Assembly (NCBI GenBank): GCA_029780115.1
Contig: JAKOZG010000024.1
Span: forward strand, 22,645 to 86,644
Direction: 5' to 3'
Length of the DNA: 64,000 nt
Source: Thermotogota bacterium
GTDB lineage: Bacteria; Thermotogota; Thermotogae; Petrotogales; Petrotogaceae
Part shown: one piece after another, positions 36,536-46,317 of the stretch
Layout of the letters: every line of letters begins with the position of its first letter
How positions within the stretch are numbered: position 1 is the first letter of the stretch
Translations under genes and position numbers: made by a program
The notes under the pieces: model-generated
What the model saw: only the letters and a program-made list of their open reading frames with translations
Databases searched by the model: none
Told to the model about the DNA's origin: nothing

Positions 36536-37505
36536 CTCTGAAAAATATGTGAAAAAATGTCTCAATTCTGTAATTATACAAACTTTAAATAATATTGAAA
36601 TAATAATAGACAATATTTCAATTGATAATACTGTCAAAGTAGCAAAAGATATACTTTCGAATAGCAAAAAAAATTTTGAAATAATAAAAAAGCCAAAATT
36701 AAGGGTTAGTTTTTCGAGGAATATTGGAATAAAAGCCTCAAAAGGTGAATATATATATTTTCTGGATTCGGATGATTATCTTTTAGAAAAAGAAGCTTTG
36801 GAAAACGCATACAACCTTGCTAAAGTTAACGATTTAGATATAGTACATTTTGGATTCAATAGAGTAGATGAAGAAGGTAAAATAAAAGTTCCATATAATA
36901 GATTTTATAAATATATAACTTCAATTGAAAGTGGTAATCAGGTACTCGAAAAATATTTAAAAGGTAAAGTTTGGCTATGGACGGGTAATTGCATATATAA
37001 AATGAATACCATAAAAAATAATTCTTTATTCTACACTGAAAATTGTAGTGTGGGGGAAGATCAGGAGTTTATCATAAAAACGCTTGTAAATTCTAAAAGA
37101 ATTTTATCAATAAACAAAGTTTATATAAATTATCTTTCAAGAAAAGAATCTTTATCAAAAAACTCTTTAATACTTCTTGAAGCAGTTGAGACTTTTGAGA
37201 GAATTAAAAGTTATTTGAAATCTCGGGATCAAAACTACGAAAAATTAGTTTCGATTATTGATACTCATAAAATCCCTTATTTGATTATAAGAGCTGTTAT
37301 CAAATCTGCATTTAATGAAATTGATTTATCAGTTGTAGAAAAATCATTAAATGAAAATAATAAGTATAAGACTTATTTAAAAAAAACAAAGTTTGGTTTT
37401 ACTCCTTATTATTTTGGAACTTATATGGCTGCTAAGAGTTTTCTGTTTTTCCCAAAAATTTTTTATAAAGCTATTAATATGTTTTCGAAAATTTTAAGCT
37501 CTTAA
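36492..37505 (+). CDS. Glycosyltransferase family 2
   Basis: Cytoplasmic GT-A glycosyltransferase of the WaaV/EpsJ type. VSVIIPTYNSEKYVKKCLNS is the family opening, SFSRNIGIKASKGEYIYFLDSDDY carries the DxD-type metal motif, and VGEDQEFIIKTL follows. No membrane segment until a weakly hydrophobic tail. GTG 36492 lies inside the decayed sugar-transferase gene, with GGGGG four bases upstream. Donor and acceptor are unknown. Confidence 0.85.
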   Translation: MGSSKAVSVIIPTYNSEKYVKKCLNSVIIQTLNNIEIIIDNISIDNTVKVAKDILSNSKKNFEIIKKPKLRVSFSRNIGIKASKGEYIYFLDSDDYLLEKEALENAYNLAKVNDLDIVHFGFNRVDEEGKIKVPYNRFYKYITSIESGNQVLEKYLKGKVWLWTGNCIYKMNTIKNNSLFYTENCSVGEDQEFIIKTLVNSKRILSINKVYINYLSRKESLSKNSLILLEAVETFERIKSYLKSRDQNYEKLVSIIDTHKIPYLIIRAVIKSAFNEIDLSVVEKSLNENNKYKTYLKKTKFGFTPYYFGTYMAAKSFLFFPKIFYKAINMFSKILSS

Positions 37506-37573
37506 GCTAGTGATTAATAACAACTAAGATTGGAATTAATTGAATAATATTTTTATGAATTGTTGGTGAAAAT

Positions 37574-38520
37574 ATGATTTTGGCTTTTTTATATTCTCTA
37601 CAACATATAGCTTTTTTGTTAATCCATGACAAGAGATATAAACATTTTTTCATGTTTTTTTCTTTAATTGTTTTTATATTAATTTATATTTTAAAACCGG
37701 ACACGTACGATTTATCTCGCTACGTTGCTGCGGTTAATTTCCCGTATTATGAACCTTTGTTTTCACTTATAATAGTAATGCTAAGGCCTTTTATGTCCAA
37801 TAGAAGCGTAATTCTTGTTATTCAGTTTTTGATCGCTTTTCTAACTTATTTAGCCATTAACTTATATATAAAAAAGTATAATAATAAGGTTGATAAAAGA
37901 ATTTCATTCATTTTTGCTTTTTTTCCGTTGCTTTTACACTAGGCTTAAATAATGCTTTAAGACAATACATGGCAAGTTTAATAGTTTTCATATCTATTTG
38001 GTTTTTTTTAAATAATAAAATTATTTTATCTTTATTATTTTTTTGTTTTGCACCTATGATCCATTTAAGTTCTGCAATGTTTTATTTTTTAATCATAATC
38101 ATTTTATTATTTTCTAAAAGAGCATATTTTGCAAGGAGAAAATTAACTTTATCTTTTTCTCTTATTAATTTACTGTTTTTCTTTATATCTTTAATTTTAA
38201 TAATTCTACTACCTGTAATAGTAAGTTATACGCCGTATGCTAGTTACCTTAATCGAAATATTGTAGAAGGTAGAGTAGATTTTACCATAAAATATTTTCC
38301 TATTCTATTAAGTTTTGTTATTAGTGAATATTTTTTTGGAAAGATTAAGAAAGAAGATTATATTTTTTCACAACTTAGAATCATCCGTACGTTTTTTATA
38401 GTTTTTATGTTTTTCTTTATTTTCTTTAATTCTTTGAACGAATTAGCTTCTCGGGTTCTAGGTTTTTATTTTACTTTAGAAATGATTGTTTTATCTTTAT
38501 CTTTATGTAAAAGGATATAA
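37574..38520 (+). pseudogene. Frameshifted EpsG/Wzy-type polymerase
   Basis: Two adjacent frames together make one polytopic EpsG-like protein of about 315 residues. The first (37574-37942) ends just where the second frame reads FTLGLNNALRQYMAS, the conserved EpsG core. Adding one T to the T-run at 37932-37935 would join PLL to FTLGLNN without a stop. The second frame has an in-frame ATG at 37969. A slipped homopolymer could be a fixed mutation, phase variation or an assembly error. Confidence 0.78.
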
Positions 38521-38723
38521 AACCGACGCTATAATAATCAATTTGAGTTATGCTTTTGCTATCAACGCTCTCAATGTTATTGGAAGGATATGATCGTTAA
38601 TTGTTTTTCATTAAGTATGTTTTGAAATGAAATTCATTATAGTTTGGGACTAATCTTTTGGTAAATACTTTTTTAGTCTAATTGAATATTAAGTTATAAT
38701 TATAAGAATTTTAGGGGTTGATA
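38521..38723 (+). other. Intergenic gap before GT2 gene
   Basis: AT-rich, no gene recognised. TTTAGGGG just before 38724 is the ribosome-binding site of the next gene. Confidence 0.4.
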
Positions 38724-39566
38724 ATGATGGAAGAATCCATTAATAAGAAAAATTACAAATTAATCAATATTGTAACATTATATGAAAATGAGGATGAAGT
38801 GCTAACATATGCTGTTGAATTTAGTAAACAATTAATGGTAGATAAATTATGTTTAATCATTGTAGTCAACAAGCAAAGTAAAAGAGATTTTGATGATTTT
38901 GAAAACGCCTTAAGAAACTTAAATATTAATTATTTTATTTATAAACCAAATAATAACCTTGGTTATTTAAATGGTCTATTATTTGGATATAAATCATATA
39001 GAAATAAACATTCAATTCCTCAATGGGTAGTGATGAGCAATACGGATTTGAAATTCAAAGATAGTCATTTTTTTGAAACTTTTTTAACTACTAAATATGA
39101 GGATAACGTATGGAATGTAGGCCCATCAATATATTCTGAAAAAAATAATACCTATGAAAATCCATACTTAATAAAAAGATATTCAGTTAAAGGGTTGAAT
39201 AGAAGAATATTTATTTTTCAAAGGCCGAAAATTGCACATTATTATTATAAACTATCCTTATTAAAAAATAAATTAACAAAAAAGAAAAAAATAGAGAGTC
39301 GTTACGTTTATTCACTCCATGGATCTTTTTTTATAATACGTGGTGAATTTGCAGAACTGTTGAAGAATAAGAAATTTAATTCTTTAATGTACGGAGAAGA
39401 ACTATATATTTCAGAAATTCTTAGAAATTACAGAAAAAAAAGTTATTATGATAGTCAATTGGAGATTGTTCATGAAGGAAGTACAGTTACTAACAAATTA
39501 GACATCGAAAAAAAGAGTAAATATCATGTTGAATCTTTAAGATTTTTAAAAGATGAATTTTATTAA
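38724..39566 (+). CDS. Glycosyltransferase family 2, rhamnosyltransferase-like
   Basis: A 280-residue GT-A enzyme. NIVTLYENEDEV at the start, VVNKQSKRD, the NNLGYLNGLLFGY segment and MSNTDLKF (metal motif) resemble GT2 rhamnosyl- or fucosyltransferases; YSLHGSFFIIRGEF and EIVHEGST complete the acceptor side. With dTDP-rhamnose genes nearby a rhamnosyltransferase is reasonable but unproven. I chose ATG 38724 (AGGGG six bases upstream) over the TTG at 38718. Confidence 0.75.
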   Translation: MMEESINKKNYKLINIVTLYENEDEVLTYAVEFSKQLMVDKLCLIIVVNKQSKRDFDDFENALRNLNINYFIYKPNNNLGYLNGLLFGYKSYRNKHSIPQWVVMSNTDLKFKDSHFFETFLTTKYEDNVWNVGPSIYSEKNNTYENPYLIKRYSVKGLNRRIFIFQRPKIAHYYYKLSLLKNKLTKKKKIESRYVYSLHGSFFIIRGEFAELLKNKKFNSLMYGEELYISEILRNYRKKSYYDSQLEIVHEGSTVTNKLDIEKKSKYHVESLRFLKDEFY

Positions 39567-39754
39567 TTCAGTTTACTTAAAATCTTGATTTTCCTTATTT
39601 TAATAAAAATGATTATAAGCTAATTGGTAAAAAGTCAAGTGGTAAAAAAGAAAAAGATTGGTAAAAACAGACAAATTAAACAATGCCCATACTTTCAAAA
39701 GACAATAAAATAGGCATAAAAAAGGAAAAAACAATTGAGTTGTATTCAATCAAT

Positions 39755-41026
39755 TCAGTAATTCACATAGATTTGATTTTTGGCCAGCAATCCAAAAATC
39801 AGACGAACTAACTTACGAGTTGTAAACACGAGTGCTCTTTTATGAGGATAGTTGGCTGGTTCTTTAAACTTTTTCTCATAGTACTTTTTGTACTCAGGGA
39901 TATATCTAATAACGCTATTAGCAGCTTCGAACAAATAATATCTAAGATAGCAGTTACCTGTTTTAGTTAATCTAGTAATCTTGGAAGTATAATTTCCAGA
40001 TTGGTTTTGTCTCCAAGTCAAACCAGCGAACTTAGCCAAAGAATTGTTAGAATTGAAAAAACTGACAGAACCTATCTCAGCTAAGATACCCGCAGCGATA
40101 ACAGGACCGATACCAGGAATAGAAGTAAGACAGATATACTCATTAGGATTAAGCCCTTTGATAGTTTTCTCAATAGCCTTATCAACTAATTTAATCTCAT
40201 TCTCCAAAGCTTTAACAACGTTAAGAGAAGAGGAAATAGCGATATTCAAAGGTTCATACAACACCTCATCCAAACGATATGAGTTATTCGCTGCTTGTTT
40301 AAGGATATTAGCAACACTAACAGGATCAGAAAACCTATTTTTACCTTTTTTCTTAATGAACTCAACTAAATCATCGACGGATGAATAAACGATATCGTCT
40401 GGAGAAAAGAAGTCAGTAAGGACAGCTTTGGAAGTAGCGCCGTACTTATTGGAAAAAGGCAAATCTTTTTTATTCAAAACAGCCAACTCACTAAATTTCA
40501 AAAAGACGTTTGAAACCATATAAACTTTCTCACGACTAATCAATTGAATCAAATGGAACCTATGGCGAGTAAGTCTTTTCAAAGCTAAGAACTGAGAACC
40601 ACGCCAAGGAGAAGAAGAAATCTTGCCACATCTAGCGAAATCGGCGATAACGTAAGCATCCAAAGGATCGGTTTTATCCATATCGACAAAAGATTTTCTA
40701 TGATTAGAAATAGTCTTAGGATTAAGACAATAAACAAAAGGGTGAAAGGGGAAAAGTCTATTATCAGAAGACAAAAAGTTAGCGATATGGACACTGTAAA
40801 AAGAGGTAGATTCCAAGGCAATAACAACGAACTCTAATCTATGAATCTTAAGACAATCCAAGATATTTACTAAGATTGATTCAGCTCCAGGACGATTGTT
40901 AACAACATTAAGATTAAGAAGTTTATTGCCTTTAAAATCAAGAGCACAAACGGTATTAGATTTAGAACTAACATCGATACCAACAAACAAAGTAGACAAA
41001 AAATCATCTGACACAAAAAACACCAC
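39755..41026 (-). CDS. IS110-family transposase (DEDD recombinase)
   Basis: 423 residues. The N-terminal RuvC-like DEDD domain is visible: VGIDVSSKSN, ALESTSFYSVH and KTDPLDAYVIADFA. The C-terminal Transposase_20 domain contains SIPGIGPVIAAGILAEIG and FAGLTWRQNQSGNYTSK with the serine used for recombination. The frame is intact, so the element may be active. IS110 enzymes are guided by a bridge RNA made from a non-coding end of the element; see 41056-41294. Confidence 0.92.
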   Translation of the reverse strand: MVFFVSDDFLSTLFVGIDVSSKSNTVCALDFKGNKLLNLNVVNNRPGAESILVNILDCLKIHRLEFVVIALESTSFYSVHIANFLSSDNRLFPFHPFVYCLNPKTISNHRKSFVDMDKTDPLDAYVIADFARCGKISSSPWRGSQFLALKRLTRHRFHLIQLISREKVYMVSNVFLKFSELAVLNKKDLPFSNKYGATSKAVLTDFFSPDDIVYSSVDDLVEFIKKKGKNRFSDPVSVANILKQAANNSYRLDEVLYEPLNIAISSSLNVVKALENEIKLVDKAIEKTIKGLNPNEYICLTSIPGIGPVIAAGILAEIGSVSFFNSNNSLAKFAGLTWRQNQSGNYTSKITRLTKTGNCYLRYYLFEAANSVIRYIPEYKKYYEKKFKEPANYPHKRALVFTTRKLVRLIFGLLAKNQIYVNY

Positions 41027-41055
41027 CTTTCAACAAAAGGATAAAAGGAACAGTG

Positions 41056-41294
41056 AAAGAGGTATCCTAATCTTGGCAGCTGACTGAAACCTCGTGATTG
41101 GCATCCATCTTTGAAAAATAGTCTTGCTGGAGACCTAATCAAAGAGATGCAGTAATTGAAGTAGGCAGCGTATGACAGCCAAGTCAGGAAGCAGGCTTTT
41201 CCAGGCAACAACCCAAAGGGTTTTGCAAGGAGATGCTGGAATCTTCCTTCACTAGATGAGTCGTATCTTAATTCTAGCATTTGGATACCTCTTT
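41056..41294 (-). ncRNA. Candidate bridge RNA region of the IS110 element
   Basis: About 270 bases without a convincing gene lie directly upstream of the transposase, as expected for the bridge-RNA end of IS110-group elements. Two 12-base arms pair perfectly: AAAGAGGTATCC at 41056-41067 and GGATACCTCTTT at 41283-41294. Smaller stems (such as AACCC/GGGTT near 41210) lie inside. Function is inferred from position and structure. Confidence 0.5.
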
Positions 41295-41417
41295 TCAAAG
41301 AACAATAAAAAAATAAAAATGAATAAAAGAAAAAAGAATAAAAAACAAAAGAAAAAGGCTATCTTAGAACCAAGAAAAATGTGTTTCTCAATTTAATATT
41401 ATACGAGGAGCTTCAAA

Positions 41418-42293
41418 ATGAAATCCATAATTCTTGCAGGTGGCAGTGGTACACGCCTTTATCCCATAACAAAAGGAATAAGCAAACAGTTACTACCAAT
41501 ATACGACAAACCAATGATATATTACCCCTTATCAACAATAATGCTTGCTGGAATAAGGGAAGTACTAATAATATCAAACCCTGAATACATTGATTCATTC
41601 AAAAGGCTTTTAAACGATGGGAGTCATTTAGGAATGAACATAGAATATGCAATACAAGAAAAACCTAGAGGAATTGCTGATGCATTCATTGTTGGAGAAA
41701 AGTTCATAGGAAACGACAATGTATGTCTAATATTAGGAGACAACATATTTCATGGCCCGGGATTTACACAGATACTAAGAAGAGCTGCTTCTTTAAAAGA
41801 AGGAGCTGTTATATTTGGATATTATGTAAAAGATCCAAGAAGGTATGGAGTAGTTGAATTCGATCAAAACAACAACGTAGTGTCCATAGAAGAAAAACCA
41901 GAAAAACCAAAATCACACTATGCAGTACCAGGATTATATTTCTACGACAACCAAGTCATAGAAATAGCAAAGAACTTAAAACCATCAGCAAGAGGAGAAC
42001 TTGAAATAACAGACGTAAACAAAGAGTACCTGAAAAAAGGACAATTAAAGGTAGAATTATTTGGAAGAGGTTTTGCATGGTTAGACACAGGCACCTACGA
42101 TTCACTACTTGAAGCAAGTAACTATGTAGAAACCATACAAAAAAGGCAAGGATTCTACGTATCTTGCATAGAAGAGATAGCATACAGAAACGGTTGGATA
42201 AAAAAAGAACAACTGATAAACCTTGCAAAAGAAATGGAAAAGGTAGAATATGGGAAGTATCTATTAGAAATAGCAGGTGAAAACAATGTCTAA
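41418..42293 (+). CDS. rmlA: Glucose-1-phosphate thymidylyltransferase
   Basis: First enzyme of dTDP-L-rhamnose synthesis (dTTP plus glucose 1-phosphate). [22 protein letters not shown] is at the N-terminus (the signature is almost invariant), followed by [20 protein letters not shown] and the C-terminal [16 protein letters not shown]. 291 residues, full length. GAGGAG precedes the ATG. Heads the overlapping run rmlA-rmlC-rmlD-rmlB. Confidence 0.97.
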   Translation: MKSIILAGGSGTRLYPITKGISKQLLPIYDKPMIYYPLSTIMLAGIREVLIISNPEYIDSFKRLLNDGSHLGMNIEYAIQEKPRGIADAFIVGEKFIGNDNVCLILGDNIFHGPGFTQILRRAASLKEGAVIFGYYVKDPRRYGVVEFDQNNNVVSIEEKPEKPKSHYAVPGLYFYDNQVIEIAKNLKPSARGELEITDVNKEYLKKGQLKVELFGRGFAWLDTGTYDSLLEASNYVETIQKRQGFYVSCIEEIAYRNGWIKKEQLINLAKEMEKVEYGKYLLEIAGENNV

Positions 42294-42858
42294 ATTCAAA
42301 AAGATAGAAACAAATATAGAAGGATTATACATAATAGAGCCAACGGTATTTGGAGACAGTAGAGGCTTTTTTATGGAAACATGGAACAAAAGGGATTTCC
42401 AAGAAATAGGATTAGACATGGAATTTGTTCAAGACAACCATTCAAAAAGTAGAAAAGGGGTACTAAGGGGATTACACTTTCAAACAAAAAACTCTCAAGG
42501 CAAATTAGTAAGGTGTATAACAGGTAAGGTGTACGATGTGGCAGTTGATTTAAGAAAAAACTCCAAAACATTTGGAAAGTACTATGGTATAGAACTAAGT
42601 GAAGATAACAAACTCATGTTCTATATTCCTGAAGGTTTTGCTCATGGATACTTAGCTCTAACCCAAGAAGTAGAGTTTCTCTACAAAGCAACCAATTACT
42701 ACTCACCTGAATATGAAAGTGGGATAATATGGAACGATGAAGATATAAACATAGAATGGCCATTAAAAAAGTATGGCTTAACAGAACAAGACTTGATACT
42801 TTCAGAAAAAGACAAAAAACTACAAACCTTCAAAGAATACATAGGTGAAGTACAATGA
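42286..42858 (+). CDS. rmlC: dTDP-4-dehydrorhamnose 3,5-epimerase
   Basis: Cupin epimerase, third step to dTDP-L-rhamnose. [32 protein letters not shown] with the catalytic His, and [11 protein letters not shown] are diagnostic. I start at ATG 42286 with AGGTGA upstream; this overlaps rmlA by 8 bases. 190 residues. Confidence 0.96.
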   Translation: MSKFKKIETNIEGLYIIEPTVFGDSRGFFMETWNKRDFQEIGLDMEFVQDNHSKSRKGVLRGLHFQTKNSQGKLVRCITGKVYDVAVDLRKNSKTFGKYYGIELSEDNKLMFYIPEGFAHGYLALTQEVEFLYKATNYYSPEYESGIIWNDEDINIEWPLKKYGLTEQDLILSEKDKKLQTFKEYIGEVQ

Positions 42859-43700
42859 AAGTACTCATAACAGGAGCAAGCGGTCAGTTAGGACAAGAGT
42901 TTCAAAAAAAATTCAACCAATTAAAAATATCATACATACCAACAGATTATCAAGAGTTAGATATAACAAATATCGAACAAATAAGAAATCTGGTACAAAA
43001 AGAAAAAGACATAACCCATATAATAAACTGTGCAGCATACAACAACGTAGACAAAGCAGAAGAGGAATGGGAAAAGGCATACACAATAAACGGTCTTGCT
43101 GTACGTAACCTTGCAATAGTATCAAACGAAATAAACGCAGAACTAATACACTATTCAACAGACTACGTATTTTCTGGAACAAAAAAAGAATACACGATAT
43201 ACGATGAACCTTCCCCGATAAACAAATACGGAGAAAGTAAAGCTTTAGGAGAAAAAGAAATAAAACAAGCACAAAAGTATTACCTAATAAGGGTAAGTTG
43301 GGTATTTGGAATGGGGAATATAAACTTTGCAAAAAAGGTAATAGGTTGGAGTAAAGACAAAGAAGAGTTAAGTATAACAGCGGATGAAAAAAGTGCTCCA
43401 ACATACACAGTAGACTTAGTAGAAGCGACGCTTGAATTGATAAAACAAAAAGTATATGGATTGTACCATATAACAAACACTCCATGTACAAGGTACGAAT
43501 GGGCAGAGTATATACTAAAACAAATAGGATGGCAAGGAAGATTAAAACAAGCAAAAAGAAGTGATTTTAACTTACCTGCAATAAGGCCAGAAAGTTCTGT
43601 ACTCAACAACTTTGGATACAGCCAAGTAACGGGCAAAAGTATGCCAGATTGGAAGGATGCAACAAAAAGATTTCTAAAAGAAATGGGGTACAAACTATGA
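42855..43700 (+). CDS. rmlD: dTDP-4-dehydrorhamnose reductase
   Basis: Final NAD(P)H-dependent reduction to dTDP-L-rhamnose. TGASGQLGQEF binds the cofactor, STDYVFSG and YGESKALGEK carry the active site, and the C-terminal RPESSVLNN is typical. The start ATG overlaps the rmlC stop (ATGA). 281 residues. Confidence 0.96.
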   Translation: MKVLITGASGQLGQEFQKKFNQLKISYIPTDYQELDITNIEQIRNLVQKEKDITHIINCAAYNNVDKAEEEWEKAYTINGLAVRNLAIVSNEINAELIHYSTDYVFSGTKKEYTIYDEPSPINKYGESKALGEKEIKQAQKYYLIRVSWVFGMGNINFAKKVIGWSKDKEELSITADEKSAPTYTVDLVEATLELIKQKVYGLYHITNTPCTRYEWAEYILKQIGWQGRLKQAKRSDFNLPAIRPESSVLNNFGYSQVTGKSMPDWKDATKRFLKEMGYKL

Positions 43701-44749
43701 CCATTCTAATAACAGGTGTAGCTGGTTTTATTGGAAGTAACTTTGTGTATTACTACCTAAGAAAATACAAAGATAGAAAAATAATAGGGATAGATAAATT
43801 AACCTATGCTGGTAATTTAGATAACCTATCTAAATTAAGTGAAGAAGAAAAGAAAAGGTTTGTTTTCATAAAAGGGGATATAAACGATTTAGAATTGTTA
43901 GAAGAAATATATTCAAAATATGAAATAGATGGGATAATAAACTTTGCTGCAGAAAGTCATGTAGATAGATCAATACATGATCCAAGTATATTTCTAAAAA
44001 CAAACATCTTAGGAACACAAACACTGCTACATGTATTTAAAGAACATTACGATGAAAGAAAAAAACAAAAGTTCTTACACATATCAACTGATGAAGTATA
44101 TGGAGCACTTGGACCAACAGGATACTTTACAGAAGAAACACCATTAGACCCACACAGTCCATACTCAGCAAGTAAAGCAAGCAGTGATCTAATAGTAAAG
44201 GCATACCATGACACATATGGGCTAAATACAAACATAACAAGATGTTCAAACAACTATGGACCATACCAATTTCCAGAAAAGTTGATCCCTCTAATGATAC
44301 ACAACGCACTAAACCACAAAGAGTTGCCAGTATATGGAGATGGGAAACAAATAAGAGACTGGCTATATGTAGAAGACCATTGTAAAGCAATAGACTTAGT
44401 ATTTGAAAAAGGAAAAAGTGGAGAGGTATACAACATAGGTGGACACAACGAAAAAGAAAATATAGAGATAGTAAAACTGATAATAAACTATCTTCAAGAA
44501 AAAACAAAAGACAATGAAATAAATGAAAGTCTGATAAAACATGTGAAAGACAGATTAGGGCACGACAGAAGATATGCTATAGACCCAACAAAGATAAAAA
44601 ACGAATTAGGTTGGGAACCAGAAACAAGGTTTGAGCAAGGAATAAAACAAACAATAGACTGGTACTTAGAAAACCAAGAATGGATGAAGAAGGTTATAAC
44701 AGGAGAGTATATGGAGTTTTATAGGAGGAATTATGGGAATGAAGAATAA
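43697..44749 (+). CDS. rmlB: dTDP-glucose 4,6-dehydratase
   Basis: Second step of the rhamnose pathway. TGVAGFIGSNFV binds NAD, HISTDEVYG and YSASKASSD hold the catalytic Thr/Asp/Tyr/Lys set, and SNNYGPYQFPEKLIPL is diagnostic. Start at ATG 43697, overlapping rmlD by ATGA; an upstream in-frame ATG at 43649 lies deep in rmlD and is unlikely. 350 residues. The run is followed by gene fragments. Confidence 0.96.
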   Translation: MTILITGVAGFIGSNFVYYYLRKYKDRKIIGIDKLTYAGNLDNLSKLSEEEKKRFVFIKGDINDLELLEEIYSKYEIDGIINFAAESHVDRSIHDPSIFLKTNILGTQTLLHVFKEHYDERKKQKFLHISTDEVYGALGPTGYFTEETPLDPHSPYSASKASSDLIVKAYHDTYGLNTNITRCSNNYGPYQFPEKLIPLMIHNALNHKELPVYGDGKQIRDWLYVEDHCKAIDLVFEKGKSGEVYNIGGHNEKENIEIVKLIINYLQEKTKDNEINESLIKHVKDRLGHDRRYAIDPTKIKNELGWEPETRFEQGIKQTIDWYLENQEWMKKVITGEYMEFYRRNYGNEE

Positions 44750-44808
44750 AGGTAATTTTCAATACAAAAAATAGTGGTGTTAGTATATTATAGTGGGCAA
44801 AGAAAAAA

Positions 44809-44870
44809 GGGTGTAAGGCAAGAACCAAAGGATATGCCCGAAGAGATAATAGTGTACTAACAGACCATAT
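44809..44870 (+). pseudogene. Fragment of a wecB paralogue
   Basis: Aligns with wecB at about 46670-46728 (RQEPKDMPEEI ... VLTDH) at high DNA identity, with at least one base missing so the frame breaks. Only about 60 bp remain, so it is a deletion scar. Confidence 0.7.
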
Positions 44871-44876
44871 CGGAAA

Positions 44877-45060
44877 TATAGTTATTACTCTAAGAGATAA
44901 TAATTTAGAGAACATTTTAAAATCAAATCCTTTTGTCTATACTTTGAAAATGAAGCAGAAGAAGAGAAAATATCAAAACAAATAGCCGCATATTTAAAGA
45001 ATTTTTCCTTATGGGAATATTATATAAATTACTTTAAGAAAATGAAATTATTAATGTTTT
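44877..45060 (+). pseudogene. Fragment of a glycosyltransferase-like gene
   Basis: Two frames read in succession: VITLRDNNLENILKSNPFVY and then, shifted by one base, FENEAEEEKISKQIAAYLKN followed by FSLWEYYINYFKKM. This looks like the C-terminal end of a glycosyltransferase. The rest of the 44750-45123 gap shows nothing else. Confidence 0.45.
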
Positions 45061-45123
45061 TTTTTGTAAAATTGATGGGTATTGCCATTTACAAATATAT
45101 TATGATTAAAGAGAGGAGCTAAA

Positions 45124-46317
45124 ATGAATCTATTATATTCTGTTTTTAATCGTGAGGATGCAGAATCAAGGGGTGTTCTTAAAAAGGTCAAAAGTCAATG
45201 TATTGTTTTTAAAAAGGAATTTGAAAATGTTTACTTATACATTTCTAGAAAAGAAGAAGCTGTTTTGTATAAAGTTGAAAGAGATGATATGCTAGAAATA
45301 CAAACTTTTAAATATAACAAGTTTTCTTCTTTTAAAGAAGTCAGTAGGATTAGAAAAATTAGAGGGTTTCTACGATATAATTCGTTCTTAAAATATTTAA
45401 ATGAAATAATTCATTTATATAAAATTGATATTTTATATATGAGAGAATTGCTTCCAACTAAAAAAATGATGAGTATTGTGAAAAATAAACGATTAGTAAA
45501 ACTACTTGACTATCCTGACTATCCATTTGAAGAGCAGCATAAAATTACTCGACCAAAACTGCAACGTATTATTTTTGGGAATGATAAATTTAAAAGAATG
45601 GAAGACCTTGTTGATTTAGTTGTAGGCATATCGGTAGAGAAGAACCTCAAAGTAGATGAGAAATTTATATTAATCAATAACGGTATTCAATCAGGCAGTG
45701 TGAAGTTGAAAAAGCAAAACAAAAAAAATTATTTGAATTTGCTGTCTATCGCGCATGTGGGATTTTGGCATGGTTATGACAGAATAATAAAAGGTTTGTA
45801 TGAATATTATAAAACTAATCCAGAAAAAGAAATTTATTATCACTGTGTAGGAGAAGGGCCAGAATTAACTAACTTAAAAAAGTTAACAAAAGAATTAAAC
45901 TTAGAAAAATATGTAATTTTTCATGGAACAAAAACAGGAGAAGATTTGGATAAAGTTGTTGATGAGTGTGATATAGCCTTTGGTAGTTTAGGATTTCATA
46001 GGAGAGGTTTAATTGGTGGATCTCCTTTAAAAGCCAGAGAATACTGTGCAAGAGGAATCCCTTTTGTTATTGCGTATGAAGATTGGGATTTTTCTGAAAC
46101 TTTCCCTTTTGTTTATAGAATACCAAAAGATGACACCCCTGTTGATGTTAGTCAAGTTATCAAATGGTATGAAAATTTAATCAAAGAACACCCAAACTAT
46201 TCAACGGAAATGCGAAGATATGCAGAAGAAAATTTGAGTTGGGATGCTAAAATGGAACCTGTTATTGAAAAAATAAAAGAATTAGCAAAAGAAAAAGGGA
46301 GGAAACCAACTACATGA
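45124..46317 (+). CDS. Glycosyltransferase family 4-like
   Basis: A 397-residue GT-B fold protein. The C-terminal Rossmann half carries LLSIAHVGFWHGYDRIIKGL, HCVGEGPELTNLKKL, VIFHGTKTG and GSPLKAREYCARGIPFV with the E(x7)E-type region. The N-terminal half is divergent. GAGGAG precedes the ATG and the stop overlaps the wecB start (ATGA), so the two are co-translated. Sugar specificity unknown; a ManNAc-type donor from WecB is possible. Confidence 0.82.
   Translation: MNLLYSVFNREDAESRGVLKKVKSQCIVFKKEFENVYLYISRKEEAVLYKVERDDMLEIQTFKYNKFSSFKEVSRIRKIRGFLRYNSFLKYLNEIIHLYKIDILYMRELLPTKKMMSIVKNKRLVKLLDYPDYPFEEQHKITRPKLQRIIFGNDKFKRMEDLVDLVVGISVEKNLKVDEKFILINNGIQSGSVKLKKQNKKNYLNLLSIAHVGFWHGYDRIIKGLYEYYKTNPEKEIYYHCVGEGPELTNLKKLTKELNLEKYVIFHGTKTGEDLDKVVDECDIAFGSLGFHRRGLIGGSPLKAREYCARGIPFVIAYEDWDFSETFPFVYRIPKDDTPVDVSQVIKWYENLIKEHPNYSTEMRRYAEENLSWDAKMEPVIEKIKELAKEKGRKPTT

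Larger units (their letters stand above)
39567..41417. mobile_element. IS110-family insertion sequence and flanks
   Basis: The transposase gene (39755-41026, minus) has a long structured upstream region (41027-41294) and a short downstream one. IS110 elements lack long terminal repeats, so exact ends were not resolved; they lie between 39567 and 41417. The element separates a GT2 gene from rmlA. Confidence 0.8.

Noticed and set aside
40870..41298. Reading frame across the IS110 non-coding end
   Set aside because: It overlaps the transposase start in another frame, and its opening segment coincides with the structured region. A conserved RNA is the more likely content.
42913..43554. Long minus-strand reading frame opposite rmlD
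   Set aside because: Shadow of A-rich coding DNA: it is Leu-rich, has no ribosome site and no recognisable motifs, while rmlD is certain.
44127..44507. Minus-strand frames opposite rmlB
   Set aside because: Leu/Cys-rich antisense shadows; rmlB motifs are unambiguous on the plus strand.
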